Below, in pieces: positions 32,088 to 43,480 of a stretch of DNA of 64,000 nt. Numbering within the stretch: position 1 is the first letter of the stretch; every line of letters starts with the position of its first letter. The DNA comes from Shinisaurus crocodilurus (Eukaryota > Chordata > Lepidosauria > Squamata > Shinisauridae): positions 107,383,858 to 107,447,857 of the forward strand of contig CM037877.1 in the NCBI GenBank assembly GCA_021292165.1. Reading direction: 5' to 3'. Under the pieces are notes generated by a model, which was not told the DNA's origin, did no database searches, and saw nothing but the letters and a program-made list of their open reading frames with translations. Both the position numbers and the translations under genes were made by a program.

Positions 32088-32215
32088 ATTTATTTATTTG
32101 TTTGTTTGTTTGTTAATTGCCCATCTGGCTGGTCACCCGGCCACCCTGGGCGATGTACAATTAAAACAATGCAATAAAACCTGACAATTAAAACAGTATA
32201 AATCACAAGACTGCT
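32088..32215 (-). mobile_element. L2 LINE 3' end
   Basis: Complement of the L2 tail at 6720-6799: CACCCGGCCACCCTGGGCGA followed by TGTACAATTAAAACA, with a TTTATTTATTTGTTTG start. Only the 3' UTR is present. Confidence 0.88.
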
Positions 32216-32461
32216 GGAAGAAGAAGTGTCCCACAAACCAGACACGGAAGTCACCAGGAGCAAGTCTAGCATCTAGTCCTGTGGTATTTCCAAGTACACT
32301 CCAGGTTTTTCCCATATAAATGAATTGACTGTTATTCATATTTATACACATAAGGAGATGGGGGGGGGAATCTCCTCCTGCCCCTAATACTGGATGACCT
32401 TTTCTTCTTTCACCACTAAATCTAGCACATCCTAATGCATGAAAATTTTGCTGAGGTCTGC

Positions 32462-32463
<2 letters not shown>

Positions 32464-32504
<41 letters not shown>
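32464..32504. repeat. (TTA)n microsatellite
   Basis: About 13 TTA units. Confidence 0.97.
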
Positions 32505-32505
<1 letters not shown>

Positions 32506-33124
32506 TGAATTTTCCTTATTCAACTCTCCCAAGCTGATCAACTTGAATAGCAATTCTTTGAATATGAGGGATTTGTTATTTTATGTCCTGATGCTGAACT
32601 CTTGGATTAGGATAGATCACAACACTGCTAAATAAATGTTTAACACTGTGCCAAAATGGCCACCCTGAATGGAGAGGGTTTTCATACCAACAACCCCACG
32701 CACCACATCCCTCACAGTCCATGGCCAGAGAGCAGGGATCTCCACATCATCACTCCAGATGGTTGGCAAAGATTCTTTTTTCCCCTCATAAACTCTTCTC
32801 AGTGGGGGGGGGGGGTATGTGACTCTCCCATGCAAATATAAATTACCCTTTCCTGTCCAACATCTGCCCAACATTCTGACAGGCCAGATCTCTTCAGCAG
32901 ATGTTGCTCTAGGCAAAAAGTCTGCTTGCCATCCCTACACTCACGAGAGGGCAAACTGAAGCTTTAGTCCTTTACCTTCTAAACAACCCCATCTTGAACA
33001 GATGGAGGCATCGAAAGCTCATGTTCTCCAAAATGGATCATTATCAGTTGTGATTTATGTTTTAACTCTCATGATACCCGGAGCTAGTCTTAAAAGATTA
33101 TTCCCCAACCTACAGCTGAAGTAT
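32505..33124. other. Anonymous sequence
   Basis: Contains a G run at about 32803-32813. No gene recognised. Confidence 0.4.
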
Positions 33125-33270
33125 AGGAACATAAGAAGCTGCCTTAGACTGAGTCAGACCATTGGCCCATCTAGCCCAACACTGACGGGCAGCAGCTCTC
33201 CAGAGTTTCAGGCAGGATTCTTTCCTAGTCCTAGCTGGAGAGGCCAGGGATCGAACCTGGGACCTTCTGA
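33125..33270 (-). mobile_element. tRNA-Ala-derived SINE, 5'-truncated
   Basis: Complement of the SINE at 54058: plus-strand GGAACATAAGAAGCTGCCTT, then GACTGAGTCAGACCATTGG. It runs to the box-B complement ATCGAACCTGGGACCTTC; the rest of the tRNA head is missing. Confidence 0.9.
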
Positions 33271-33860
33271 TAATATAGGACAGTAGTGCATATATCTATT
33301 TCCCTCATGGGTAGGAGTGTGGATTAGTCATCGATTTAGGAGATTGTTCAGCAGGCCACCAGACCTACAGCTGGAGAGGTCATCGATAACAGAGCCATGC
33401 CACGCCCATGACCACCACCACCCTGCAATCATTACACTGATAAGCATTTTCCAATGTTATTAAAAAGACAAATCAGCAGCCTTCAAGGCCAGGAGTTGCC
33501 AACTGTTCCTTCTGTTACTTTGCTCATAGACAATTGATGTACATTTGGAATTATGCTTTACCAGATTTGATGGGAAAGCGGACAGTATCCAATACCACCG
33601 CTGTGCTTCTGGTCATTCTGCTGTGCCTGCCGCTAGTGCAATGGGGAGTTGGCGCTTTCTCATGCGAACCCAGAAACGAGCGTCTCTGCTCATTCCCAGT
33701 TGCTTTAAGAACTGCTGGCTCCCTGTTGCGCAACTGGTGGGTCCCGCTGGTGCGCAGGCAGCATTAGATGCTGCCTAGCGTTCTCAGATACCACAGATAT
33801 CTCTGTGCTCTCCACAGTGACAATTAAAGATGCCAAAATCTGTCTGACATTAAGGGAAAG
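33271..33860. other. Anonymous sequence
   Basis: Three overlapping short frames at 33534-33778 have no family motif. Nothing else recognised. Confidence 0.4.
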
Positions 33861-34066
33861 GTTATTTATTTATTTATTACATTTATACCCCGCCTTTTTT
33901 CCTGCAAGGAAACCAAGGCAGCTTACATAATCCTCCTCCTCTCCATTTGATCCTCACAACAACCCTGTGAGGTAGGTTAGGCTGAGAGTCAGTGACTGGC
34001 CCAAAGTCATCCAGTGAGTTTCATGGCCGAGCGGGGACTAGAACCCGGATCTCCGGAGTCCCAGTC
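33861..34066 (-). mobile_element. CORE-SINE (MIR-like), 5'-truncated
   Basis: From the TTATTTATTTATTTATTACA tail complement through TCACAACAACCCTGTGAGG to GGATCTCCGGAGTCCCAGTC. The tRNA-like head is absent. Confidence 0.9.
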
Positions 34067-34950
34067 CCAGGCTTTTATAAGAAAAGCAATATATAAAGTA
34101 ATAATATTTTCCCCTAAATCTGTTTTAAAAAATAACGTATAGGGTTAAAATAGTGAAATGAAACATCAGTGCCTGCAACTGAAACGTGTTTGTCTGCGCA
34201 CATGTGTATGTGTGGAAATAGACGCTCTGTTGATGTCAAACACCGGCATACGCTGGTGGAGAATATGACCAAATTACACAAGTGATACAGCAGAACACAC
34301 ATTGATGTTAATAATACGATACTTTGTCAGTTTTTTAAAAAAAGGAAAAAGAGGAGTGGTACTGCCTGAACAAATGAAAAACTGACCTAGCTTTTTAAGG
34401 GTTCTTTTAGTAAGACACAGCATCTTTAATGAAACCGTCCATCGGCTATATCTTTCTCACTTCCTTCCACTGAGAAGGGCTCTGACTTTCTGCAGGGGCA
34501 GCTTTCAGCTCCGGAGCTTTTAAGGGTTTCTAATCCTGGAAGGCAGTCTGACATCACCCCACTTCTTGTCTGCTGATGTTTCGTACAAGCCTCGCATTTC
34601 CTTCGCGTTTTCCAAGCCGCCAATTACCACAGCAAGCTGGTGTTTATAGAGTGTGCCTCTCCGCCCCGCCCCCCCCCCATCCTTTTCACTGATGATTTTC
34701 TGGCCTGTATCCCAAGCAGGCTGCTTTCCCTGAGACATGCTCAGTGCCAAGGGTTAAGCCGGACCAAGCTATTAGAAAAGAATTTGGCAGGGAGGGAGGT
34801 GGGGGAGAACGGGGAGAGTGCATAAACGAAACAGCAGGAGGAACTCCCTCCCCACCCCCCTTTCTCTGCTTCTCTCCCTCCATTTTCATTGACTTCAGCA
34901 GCACCATGTGATCAGGAAGCCTCTGGCTTCTTTCCATTTCCCCTCCCAAC
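34067..34950. other. Repeat-poor sequence upstream of a promoter-like block
   Basis: No element recognised. GC rises from about 34430 onward. A C run is at 34668-34678 and a GGGAGGGAGGTGGGGGAG patch at 34790. A short palindromic-looking TCAGCTCCGGAGCTTTTAAG lies near 34507. Confidence 0.4.
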
Positions 34951-35110
34951 TAAAGGGAAACATTGTGTAGCTCTCTGTGTCGCTGGTGGGACGGCCTTTT
35001 GCCGTGTTACGTAGGAGGATAAAAATAACCAGCATATTTAAGGCCGGCTGTGGAATCCCTGCACACGCAGTGTGAGCCTGGTCAGTTGTGAGCGCAGCAT
35101 CGGCTCCAGC
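34951..35110 (+). promoter_or_regulatory. Promoter-like block with TATA-type box (tentative)
   Basis: GTTACGTAGGAGG (bZIP-like TTACGTA), GGATAAAAATAACC (MEF2-like) and CATATTTAAGGCC (TATA-like) lie within 45 bases. They are followed by CpG-containing sequence GAGCGCAGCATCGGCTCCAG. No repeat similarity. The spacing would suit a start near 35060, but no exon, splice signal or product can be demonstrated. Confidence 0.25.
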
Positions 35111-35118
35111 AAAGCGGC

Positions 35119-35126
35119 TGCGCGCG

Positions 35127-35170
<44 letters not shown>
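35119..35170. repeat. (GC)n(AC)n compound microsatellite
   Basis: A CG run passes into a CA run, an arrangement prone to Z-DNA. Confidence 0.97.
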
Positions 35171-35173
<3 letters not shown>

Positions 35174-35559
35174 CAAAGCTGTGCGCTGCCTATGATGCAA
35201 TGGTGAAATCCATCAGACGTGTTTGGCACACACATGTGTTTCCCCTGGGAAAGGACCTTGAGAATACTGTTGTGTTGTTGTTTTTTGCTCTTTTCCTCAG
35301 AACACACCAGTTCTGTCGAAATGAAAGGCTCGTACAACGGAAGTTGTTAGTCAAGAGTTCTATACCTTGCCTGTCAAAGATGTCTGGGGGTGAATTGTTC
35401 GCTATGCCAGCTCTGGATTCTTTTTAGAACCTCAACGTCTCCATTATAGCATATATATTTTTCTTCTGTTGTTCTGGGTCAACATCAAGGAACAGGTGTT
35501 AGAAACTGCACTGCTAGCCCAAGAATTAAGGCCTCTCGAGGGGCAAAACAAACAGTACT
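35171..35559. other. Repeat-poor sequence
   Basis: A 75-codon frame (35200-35427, MVKSIRRVWHTHVFPLGKDL at its start) lies downstream of the promoter-like block. It has no recognised domain. It could be non-coding. Confidence 0.3.
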
Positions 35560-35762
35560 TTAAATCTGTGTCTAGCAGCTATCTCCCCCCCCCCCATTTT
35601 TACTCTAGAGTTGGTGCGGGGGGCCTGATCTGGTTCGTCAAAGCCCCCCCCCCCCCGGCTCCCAATCTGAATCAAAACTCCTGCACCTACGCTAGGGTGA
35701 AAATGAAAGTGAGTGTGAGAGAGAGAGATGTGGCTACTCGACAGAGATTTAAAGTGGTACCA
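35560..35762. mobile_element. Palindromic element, family H
   Basis: CTTTAAATCTGTGTCTAGCA and ATTTTTACTCTAGAGTTGG at the left; CTACGCTAGGGTGAAAATG and GATTTAAAGTGGTACC at the right. C runs have grown in the loop. Partner of 24815-24997. Confidence 0.75.
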
Positions 35763-35972
35763 GTTTAGCCCCTGTGGATAGAGGGGTCTGGGCTTCTGTT
35801 TTCGAAGTATCTTGTCTCCAGAATAAGGCAGAGCAGATTGGTAATCAGAGTTTGCTTAAATTTGCTTTTTAGGTGCTTGCATGATGATAATTTGGCAAAA
35901 CTTCTATGCAGTGGTAGACTTGCAAGAAAGAGATTTATTGCTTTGTATTAGTGACAGGCTTAGAATAGCCTT
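35763..35972. other. Anonymous sequence
   Basis: Nothing recognised. Confidence 0.4.
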
Positions 35973-36101
35973 CCCAAGCCTGGTGCCCTCTAGATGTTTT
36001 GGACTACAACACCCATCATTCCTAACTTTGGCCATGCTGGCTGGGGCTGATGAGAGTTGTAGACTAAAACATCTGGTGGGCACCAGATTGGGGAAGACTG
36101 C
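35973..36101. mobile_element. Palindromic hAT element
   Basis: CCTTCCCAAGCCTGGTGCCC left, GGCACCAGATTGGGGAAG right, with ATGTTTTGGACTACAACACC and GTTGTAGACTAAAACATC as inner arms. Flanks both contain TTAGAA or CTAGAA but are not a clean duplication. Confidence 0.8.
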
Positions 36102-36814
36102 CTAGAAGTTGAAGACTGGTACCAGTTTATTTTTGCCATGAGTGCTCAACTTTGGATGCCCAAACTGGTACGCACCAGTTTCCTGACCCAGGCACTTGCA
36201 GCAGAACAAACTCACAACCCGCTTCACAATTGATGGCATACAAGCCAGGGGGATTCCTCCTCCCTCACGGGGTAATTATACGAGCCAGTCAGTGATTCAA
36301 TAAATAAGCACTTGCTGCTGTAGCACTGCTGATGCAAAGCAGGAGTGGGCCTGATCCATGCTTAGATGGGAAATTAGTGGCAGCCCCTTTGAAACTGATC
36401 TCAGCATTCCAAGGTAGATGTACAATAAATCAGTATATTGCGTGCGTGCACGCACGCGCACACACACACAGTCACACAAGGAGGGTGATGTCATGAGCTT
36501 TTCATCCCCTTCCCATCATAAATAAATAAATATCAAGTTCCTTTGCTACTCTTTGCATGTGCCACGCAGGAATTATTTCTACGTACCCCCAGCCTGCCGT
36601 TTCAAGCATCAAATTAGGCGGCGGGGGGTTGTTCATAAGTACATCTGCTGGCGAGGAGGGCTCCTACCCAGATGCCCACCTTTTCTCACAAACCCAGAGC
36701 AGCAATCCTTCTCTAAGAAGGTGTGTTTCTCCCTTAAGAATAGAATGGATCAGAAGCGGCCTACAAGGAAAGCTTCCGGGTCAAAAGAAGGCGGCTTGAG
36801 CCCTCCTTCTAGTT
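36102..36814. other. Anonymous sequence
   Basis: A GTGCACGCACGCGCACAC patch is at about 36445-36472. No gene recognised. Confidence 0.4.
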
Positions 36815-36959
36815 CAGCTTTCCCCAACCTGACCAACTCCAGGTACGCTGGACTACAGCTCCCATTGTCGCCAGCCAGGATGGCTGACGGCAACACTGGC
36901 TGGGGGTGATGGGAATTGTAGTCCAGCACATCTAGAGGCCACCAGGTTGGGGAAGGCTG
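36815..36959. mobile_element. 145-bp palindromic hAT element
   Basis: CAGCTTTCCCCAACCTG left, CCAGGTTGGGGAAGGCTG right; flanks TTCTAGTT and TTCTGGCT agree at 6 of 8. Inner arms are GGACTACAGCTCCCATTGTC and GATGGGAATTGTAGTCCAG. Confidence 0.85.
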
Positions 36960-37421
36960 TTCTGGCTGAGCTGCTTGCCCCTTCTGGAATCAGCACGTGG
37001 GTGGTTGGGGGGACCATGGATAACTCCTTCACAGTTCAGAGTAAAATCCAGGGTGGATACAAAGCCCCACTGACATCAGAGCCACCAGTTTCCACTGGCG
37101 TTGTCTGTAAGAAAAAAAATCCAGTTCTGCCAGTCTTTACGGTTGCTGATCTGTAAAGTTGCTGAGGGGAGGGAAAGGGCACAGAATGTTCCACCCAAGC
37201 TACGGAGTGGACAGATGTCCCAGAAAGAATAGCTGGTGCAGATGCCCCATAAGACAAACCACTTGGAGACAGAATTAGCCTTCCCTAAAGAGTCAGTTGC
37301 ATTAAGTCAGAGAACTTCCCACAGCCTTGCAGCGCTGGGGAATCGAGGCCAGATAGTAAGTGCCTTGTCAGGTTTGAAGATTCCCCAAATGTTAAATGGG
37401 ATATGACTTCACAGGACATTT
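36960..37421. other. Anonymous sequence
   Basis: No gene or repeat recognised. Confidence 0.4.
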
Positions 37422-37870
37422 GTCAGGCCTCAGCAGAGATCTGCTTCAGGCTGCTGGAATCAGCCCGGACCTAGGGCAGCTGTCTGGCTCTCAGTCCAGC
37501 AGTAAGTAAATGGAAGCGCCAGCCAAAGCTGACACGGTCGAATGCCAGAGAGGACAGAGCGGACTCCGACAGGACAGAGGCAGGCGAGTCCTCAGAACTG
37601 GGCAGCAGAGTCTGAATTCCCAAGTGGGCACCAGAGATAAGAGGGAGGTCCAGGAACAGGTATGAGGTCAGCGTCAGGCAGGGGTTGCAGTCAAGGGAGC
37701 AGGAGTGTAAGCTGAGCTCTGAGCCAGGCCAGGATTTTATAGGGCTCGCTGGGCAAGGCTCGGTTGGTGGGGTGAGCTGATACTACTCAGGTGGGCTGGT
37801 ACGACAGCCTGGAGTCACTGAGTTTAGCTGGCTAGGTTCATCAAGGAACCACCTGAGTGCTGGTGGCACA
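37422..37870 (-). mobile_element. Possible solo LTR (tentative)
   Basis: Read on the minus strand, a TATA-like CCCTATAAAATCCTGGCC is followed by a CT-rich, CTGACCTC/CTGCC-rich stretch and ends GCCTGACA. This resembles the R-U5 part of reptile LTR elements. The presumed start is TGTGCCACCAGCACTC. No 4-6 bp duplication and no second LTR or coding part is visible. A family similarity search would decide. Confidence 0.35.
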
Positions 37871-37905
37871 GAAGGAACGGTGCCAAAGCCAGGCTGAGAA
37901 CCTGG

Positions 37906-37908
<3 letters not shown>

Positions 37909-37987
<79 letters not shown>

Positions 37988-37988
37988 G
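37909..37988. repeat. (CT)n(CA)n compound microsatellite
   Basis: About 44 bases of CT followed by about 36 of CA with small interruptions. Confidence 0.97.
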
Positions 37989-38041
37989 ACCTTACATCAG
38001 GCTGAAGGGGATCCATGGCTTTCCAGTACATTTGTTATGAT

Positions 38042-38187
38042 CAGGGCTTTTTTTCTGGTGGAACTCACTGGAACTGAGTTCCAGCACCTTTTCTTCTATT
38101 AATTGCATTATAATTTAATCGCCATCTACTCCCGAGGAAATGTAATCCAAGAGTTCCGGTACCCTTTTCTCCAGAAAAAAAGCACTG
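38042..38187. mobile_element. 146-bp palindromic hAT element, perfect duplication
   Basis: Perfect 8-bp target duplication GTTATGAT on both sides (38034-38041 and 38188-38195). TIRs CAGGGCTTTTTTTCTGG and CCAGAAAAAAAGCACTG, with GAACTGAGTTCCAGCACC and GAGTTCCGGTACCC as inner arms. Confidence 0.92.
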
Positions 38188-38303
38188 GTTATGATACAAC
38201 TCCCAAGAAGACTGGACTCCTTGTAGAAGACAGACTTTCAAAGGTGTTCCTATTTTGACACGAGCAATCGTATCTTAGGCCTGGTCTACACTACGGTCTA
38301 CAG

Positions 38304-38409
38304 CAGTGTTCTCCAACCTTGGGTCCCCAGATGTTTTTGGCCTACAACTCCCAGCATGCTGGAAGTTGTAGGCCAAAAACATCTGGGGACCCAAGGTTGG
38401 AGAACACTG
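38304..38409. mobile_element. Palindromic hAT element, family A, 106 bp
   Basis: Perfect duplication GTCTACAG. Arms of 50 or so bases start CAGTGTTCTCCAACCTTGGG. The loop is reduced so that CTACAACTCCCAGCATGC meets TGGAAGTTGTAGG directly. Confidence 0.95.
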
Positions 38410-38788
38410 GTCTACAGGCATGTTGAGTCGCTGTACCATGGTCGTGAGCAAATTTCCCTGGGGGAAATTCATGGGGAAATTTGGGGGGGAGGGGCTGTCT
38501 GGGAAGGTTTATATTTCCTCTACCTGAGCACAGTGGTCCTGATCCAGAGCAGGGGGCCCGTGTGCTTACTTTGAGGTCAAGAAAAAGGTGAGGATTCGCT
38601 ACATGCTACGTATTTAACGTAGCGTGTAGTTTAGCATTGAAAAGGCCCTCGCTCCAGTCATCACCCATCTAAATTCACATGACAGGGAGACCCAGCTGAA
38701 GGACTAGGATGAAAAACAACTTGTTCAGGCAGGGCTCATATGGGAAAAGGCATTCTTTTAAATAGCCAGGGAGGCCCCAAGCTATTTA
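38410..38788. other. Anonymous sequence
   Basis: Nothing recognised. Confidence 0.4.
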
Positions 38789-38911
38789 AGGCACAATCCT
38801 ATGCAAGTTTAGGCAGGAAAAAATCCTATGCAAGTTTAGACAACATGCTGCCTGGGGCATGCTGGGAGTTGTATGCCTTTTTTCAGTCTAAATTTGCATA
38901 GGATTGCGCCC
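38789..38911. mobile_element. Palindromic element, family B, TTA duplication
   Basis: Flanked by TTA on both sides. AGGCACAATCCTATGCAAG at the left end is immediately repeated (ATCCTATGCAAGTTTAGAC). The right half is CATGCTGGGAGTTGTATGCC then TTTGCATAGGATTGCGCCC. Confidence 0.85.
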
Positions 38912-39998
38912 TTAGGGTTTTAGACATAGCAGCAGCATTTTGAACATGCAAATTTAACAAGATAAAAACATAATAGTAAATAGATGACAAAGTAGCAGAT
39001 GCCTATAAACAGATTCTGCCCATAAAATCCAACCAGTAATTGAGGAAGTGCATATCAGAGTGCAGGGACTCTACAATCTTTTCTAAAGATTGCTTTAAAA
39101 AAAAAAAATTATCCCCAATATGCCATAGGAGGACCACTAAAACATATGGGTGGATAAAAGCCTGTTCTCACTCAAGGTTGCTCCACAGCTCCTGCCAGCT
39201 CTCACCTAATGCCTTCAATCGTGTTTTTCCTCCCTTCCTCTCATCAAGCAAAATCCAGAAGTAATCCCGCATTTCCTTTGGCATAACTAAGCAGAGTGGT
39301 GCTCTCTGAGCCACAGGGAGTGACCTGTTTCCCACAGTGGCTGCAGAGGGATGAGAGCTGTGCGCAAATGGCGTCTCAAAATTCTCTGCCTTATTTGTGT
39401 GTGTGGGCGGGGGGGGGGCAATTTCACCAATTTTTTTCAGGGGAAGGAGAAATTCTCCAACAATTTCTCACAGGTAGGGCTCACCATTGGCAGGGGTTCT
39501 AGGACAGCTTATTTCTCCGTTCCTAAGGTACCTTGGGGGGTGGGTTGTGCTGCCACTGCAAGTGGCAACAGCAGCAACTCTGTTGGCAGCCTGGCCCCCC
39601 CATTTTGCATTCTCCACAATGTCCCATGCCTAGCGTCGTTTCAGGGCATTGTGTGGGGGACGAGAGGGAAGGCGGCCACCATATAAAATTAATTGAAGTG
39701 TGGGAAGCCAAGGAGCTACAGGCTACCAGAGAGAGGGTTGTACCATGAAAGGCAGGACAGTCACGCACATTCCTCGGCCACCTCTGAAGTAAGGTAAGTG
39801 CAAGAACCCCAAACCCAGCCCATGAGAATTCCTCCAAGTTTTTGTTCTCCCTTGAATTTCTTTGTAGAAGCAATTTCTTTTCTATCAAATTAAATGAGAA
39901 TAGTCGGGGAAATGTGGGATAAATTTTCAGCACAGCACTAGCAGGGATATTCCTCTCTGGAAAACAGTGCTGGTCAAAGCCAGTGGCTGGATGTTGCG
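38912..39998. other. Anonymous sequence
   Basis: No gene or repeat recognised. A minus-strand frame of 136 codons (39523-39933) has no family motif. Confidence 0.4.
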
Positions 39999-40640
39999 TG
40001 TTAATTCATTTATCGCAATTGTTCATTGTATTTCTACACCACCTTTCTGAAGCCGGCCAAGGTGATTTACAAAGATTTCAGAAAAGAGAAACCATAATCA
40101 AAGAAAAACATAGTAAAGCGGGGGGGGGCACTCTTTAAAAGCCATAAAATCATAAACAACAATTTCAGAAGCCAAATTAAAAAGATGTGTTTTGACACAC
40201 ACACCCTTCTTGAATGCGGAGATGCAGAGAGAGTGGGGACACCAGTCACAACTCCAAATGGACTGTTTTCCAGTGTTTGGGATCAACTCGGGAGAAAACA
40301 CTTGCCCACGTGCCCAACAAGCAGGCCTCTGCAAGCAAGGGTGCCTTCCAAAGGGCCTCTCCTGCCAATCTTGATAGCCAAACAGGCTCATACTTAGACA
40401 AGAGGTCCCTAAAGTAAGCCGTGTGGAGCTTTAACGCTCAAGACCAACACCTTGAATCGACCCTGGAAAACAACTGGCAACCTGGACAGATCTTTCAGTA
40501 TTGGGGTGACATGATCACAGTACCGTGCACCCGTTAGCAGCCCAGCTGCCGCACTGCGCACCAACTGAAGCTTCCGGACACTCTTCAAGGGCAGCCCCAC
40601 ATATTGTAATAGTCTAACCATGATGTAACCAAGGCATGGA
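39999..40640 (-). mobile_element. L2-type LINE fragment with 3' end
   Basis: Plus strand begins with an ATTCATTTATCGCAATTG tail complement and a CACCTTTCTGAAGCCGGCCA 3' UTR. Further in, the minus strand encodes YVGLPLKSVRKLQLVRSAAA, LLTGARYCDHVTPILKDLSR and FQGRFKVLVLSVKAPHG. Several stops. Confidence 0.85.
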
Positions 40641-41771
40641 TAACTGTTGCCAAATCAGAGAGTGAAAATAGTTTCATGGCTGGATCATCCATTTCTATAT
40701 CTCCCTGTAATCCAGGGAGCACACATTTTCCCAAAGATGCTGTTGATCTGCTATGATTATATCCCTGTATTATATGCCTGTTGGTTCTGAATCAGACCTC
40801 ATTGTCTTAGGATTCCCCTAGATGAGGTGTCAGATGTGGTCATTCAAATCTTTCATTTTCAAGGGTCCCCCCCCCTTGATGTGATTAAAATCACTTGTGC
40901 TTCACACACATGCAGACAAACACCCAAATGGTTTGAGTTCCCACCAATAACCACACCTCTAGGACAGCACATGTACAGGCTTCTACAGGGAAGGAAGCAT
41001 GTTAAGCACTTGTTAAATTGAAATACGTGTTTGCTTGAATCCAGCAGACAGTATATAATGTTACAAACAACTGTCTGTCCAAAAATGGTTCATATACTTT
41101 GATGATCTATGGTGTATTGTATTATAATACAACGGGGCATTCTTTGGCTACCCAACAAGACAGTGTGTATTTGTTTGCATCTAGGAATATCTGTGCTGTG
41201 ATTTTTGGCTGACAATATTCTGGAGGAAATGGAGGTGGGTAGGAAAGAAGATGCTTACTGGGGCTCCTCGTTTTCAAACGTTCAGACTTCAGAGGCAGGA
41301 AGGAGACAGCTTTAGAGTAAAGCTGTGTGGGAAATACACTTCCCTACATACATTCTGGCAGCTTTGGGCTGGATTCGGACCAGAGCTTTTATTAAAACAG
41401 CCTCATAAGTTGCAGCGGTGCTCAAAACACAATAACTGATCAAATGTTAATGACTTCAGTCTGTTTCCACTAAAAGATTCCAAGCCTTTTTCTATAAGAA
41501 GCAAGAGGAAAACAAGAGTTGAGTATTCTCAGTCGCCTCTGACAGAAATGCTGCAGATTTGGGGAGAGTTAGTAGTTGGAACAAATAATCCAGCAGTTTG
41601 TGTTTGTGTGAGTGAGTTTTCACACATTTCAATTTACCCCACATTATGCTCATATTAACTAGTTTAGGATGGAACAATGCTACCCCAAAATTACTTTAGG
41701 CTTTGTGAACTTTACCTAAGATTAAATGTTCTGTAGAGAAAAACACATGTGTAAACTAGGATACCATCGTA
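40641..41771. other. Anonymous sequence
   Basis: No gene or repeat recognised. Confidence 0.4.
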
Positions 41772-41900
41772 GGGACGGGCGAGAACTTCGTTTCAGTTTG
41801 GTTTTGATAAGAATTTATGACAATTCACAAATGTTTGGGACAAGAAGAACTTGAGATTTTAAAAAATTCAGATGAGGGAGAAACTGAAACTGATAGATTT
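41772..41900. repeat. Family I fragment
   Basis: CGAGAACTTCGTTTCAGTTT, GAATTTATGACAATTCAC and CTTGAGATTTTAAAAAATTC match parts of 27066-27385. Confidence 0.55.
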
Positions 41901-42094
41901 GATCCTCCAGGGCTTTGAGTGATTTGCTAGTAAAAGTCTGGGTTTTAATCCCTGTGTATTCTGCCATGTTACTGCTTAATTAGGGTTGCCACCTCTTTTT
42001 TTATCACAGGCTCCTCATCTTTTAACAGCTGCTATATGGTAGGCAGGGACGGCATAGTCCTTTCCATGCTGGCAATAGCCGTACCTATTGAATT

Positions 42095-42240
42095 TGGATG
42101 GTGCAGATGGGTGAGAATTTCATTTCAGTTTCTTTTTGATACGAATTTACCAAAATTTGAAAAGTTCATATTCAGGAGAGAGAGAACTTGAGAGTTTAAA
42201 AAAGTGAATGCAGGAGAAAGTGAAACTGGCAAGTTTGCTC
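42095..42240. repeat. Family I fragment
   Basis: GCAGATGGGTGAGAATTTC, ATACGAATTTACCAAAATTT and GAACTTGAGAGTTTAAAAAA follow the same order as in 41772-41900. Confidence 0.55.
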
Positions 42241-42614
42241 TTCCCTAATACTATCTAAAAATATGTGTGATTTTCTGCACGTGAAGTGAAAACCACATAT
42301 TTGTTTCTGTGCATGCATCCCAAGGAGACAGCAGGTTTGTAAAGATAATCACAGGATTCATATGGAACGTGGGGGCGGGGAGAGACCACGGCTAAATTGT
42401 GCAAGCTGTTTCACAATTGAACCAACTGATTGATTCAGTTCTCTAATGCTGCCTGTGCTCTGGACTGGGGAACATGAAGTGCAGTTGCGGGTGGCACATA
42501 TTCAATAGAAAGCAGTGAACCGGATTTATTTTGTTAAAAAGATAAAATAAAATAATTAAATTTTTTTTAAAAAAAAATAATCACACAGCTGCTGTTACAA
42601 ATAAATGCCCCCAA
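42241..42614. other. Anonymous AT-rich sequence
   Basis: Ends in A/T runs at 42540-42580. Nothing recognised. Confidence 0.4.
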
Positions 42615-42837
42615 GGATCCAGGAGCACTCCCAAGCTATGTACCTGATCCGTCAGGGGGAGTGTGATCCCTTCCAGAACAGGTTGAATCCCACTCCCTGA
42701 GTCACATTTTCTATGAACCAACAGCACCTCTGTCTTTTCTGGATCTAATCTCAGCTTGTTCACCTTCATCCAGCCCATTATTGAACTTCGGCATCATTCA
42801 AGGGTGTCGACTGCTTACTTGGAGTCAGGTGACAAAG
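42615..42837 (-). repeat. Left arm of a 223-bp inverted duplication of L2 sequence
   Basis: Reverse complement of 43604-43826 with 222 of 223 bases identical; the only difference is GTGTGATCCC here against GTGCGATCCC. The minus strand reads MGWMKVNKLRLDPEKTEVLL, part of L2 ORF2. L2 sequence stops at both ends of this arm but continues past both ends of the other arm, so this arm is probably the derived copy. Confidence 0.97.
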
Positions 42838-42867
42838 GCAATGGCGGGCAGCGATATCTACAAAAAG

Positions 42868-43275
42868 AAAGGGGTCCGTTTCACACATTCCCCAATAAAT
42901 ATCGGGCAGCCAACATGGCTGCCTGTAACCCTCTGAACGTGGAGGATTACAGGCATCCTCTGGAGGGCGGGAGGAGCACGGAGGCGAAGGTTGCCTCTGC
43001 AGCTCTTCCACCATGCAAAAGACTTAGGTGGCCATCTAAGCCTTTTGCCCCAGAACGCAAGGAGGGGAAGCTGAGGAGGAGCCAGGATACTATGTATGCT
43101 GGCGGAGCCTAACTCCTCCCATCCCTGCCCCCCCCCCGAATGCCCAGAAAACACTGTCTCTGCAACCGGTGCGGTTCTTTCCACGAGGGCGGAGGGAGGG
43201 AGCTCTGACTTCGGAGTCCCAGCTTGACCTCAGAGCACTTTTCTGAGGTCGGAGCTGGGACTCCGAAGTCTCCCG
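42868..43275 (-). repeat. Unclassified repeat J, copy in the loop between the arms
   Basis: Contains CTCGGAGTC-type hairpin (43206-43270: GACTTCGGAGTCCCAGCT with its complement AGCTGGGACTCCGAAGTC), GCAACCGGTGCGGTTC and ATGCTGGCGGAGCCTAACTC. Complementary landmarks appear at 47515-47880. Confidence 0.65.
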
Positions 43276-43480
43276 TGGCCACCTGGACTCTAACTTGCTC
43301 TCTGGTTATATATTTATTGGATTTGACAGTCTAATCAAGCAGCCAAGCTCCAAAGTACTGCTCTGGTAATTTATATAATTATAATGATACACTACAGTAT
43401 AGAGAAAAATATTAGTGGTTTTGGTCCTTCCTGTCAGGACATGTCCAGAACGTGGTGCTGGAGGACTGCTGTTCTATCAT

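Noticed and set aside
35119..35170. Telomere- or centromere-like repeat
   Set aside because: It is a plain GC/AC dinucleotide run; no TTAGGG array or satellite monomer was found anywhere in the window.
37422..37870. Endogenous retrovirus
   Set aside because: Only an LTR-like pattern on the minus strand is visible. No gag, pol or env remnant, no primer binding site and no duplication, so it is kept only as a tentative LTR.
39523..39933. 136-codon minus-strand frame
   Set aside because: No recognisable domain; Cys/Trp/Ser-rich translation typical of reverse-complement low-complexity sequence.
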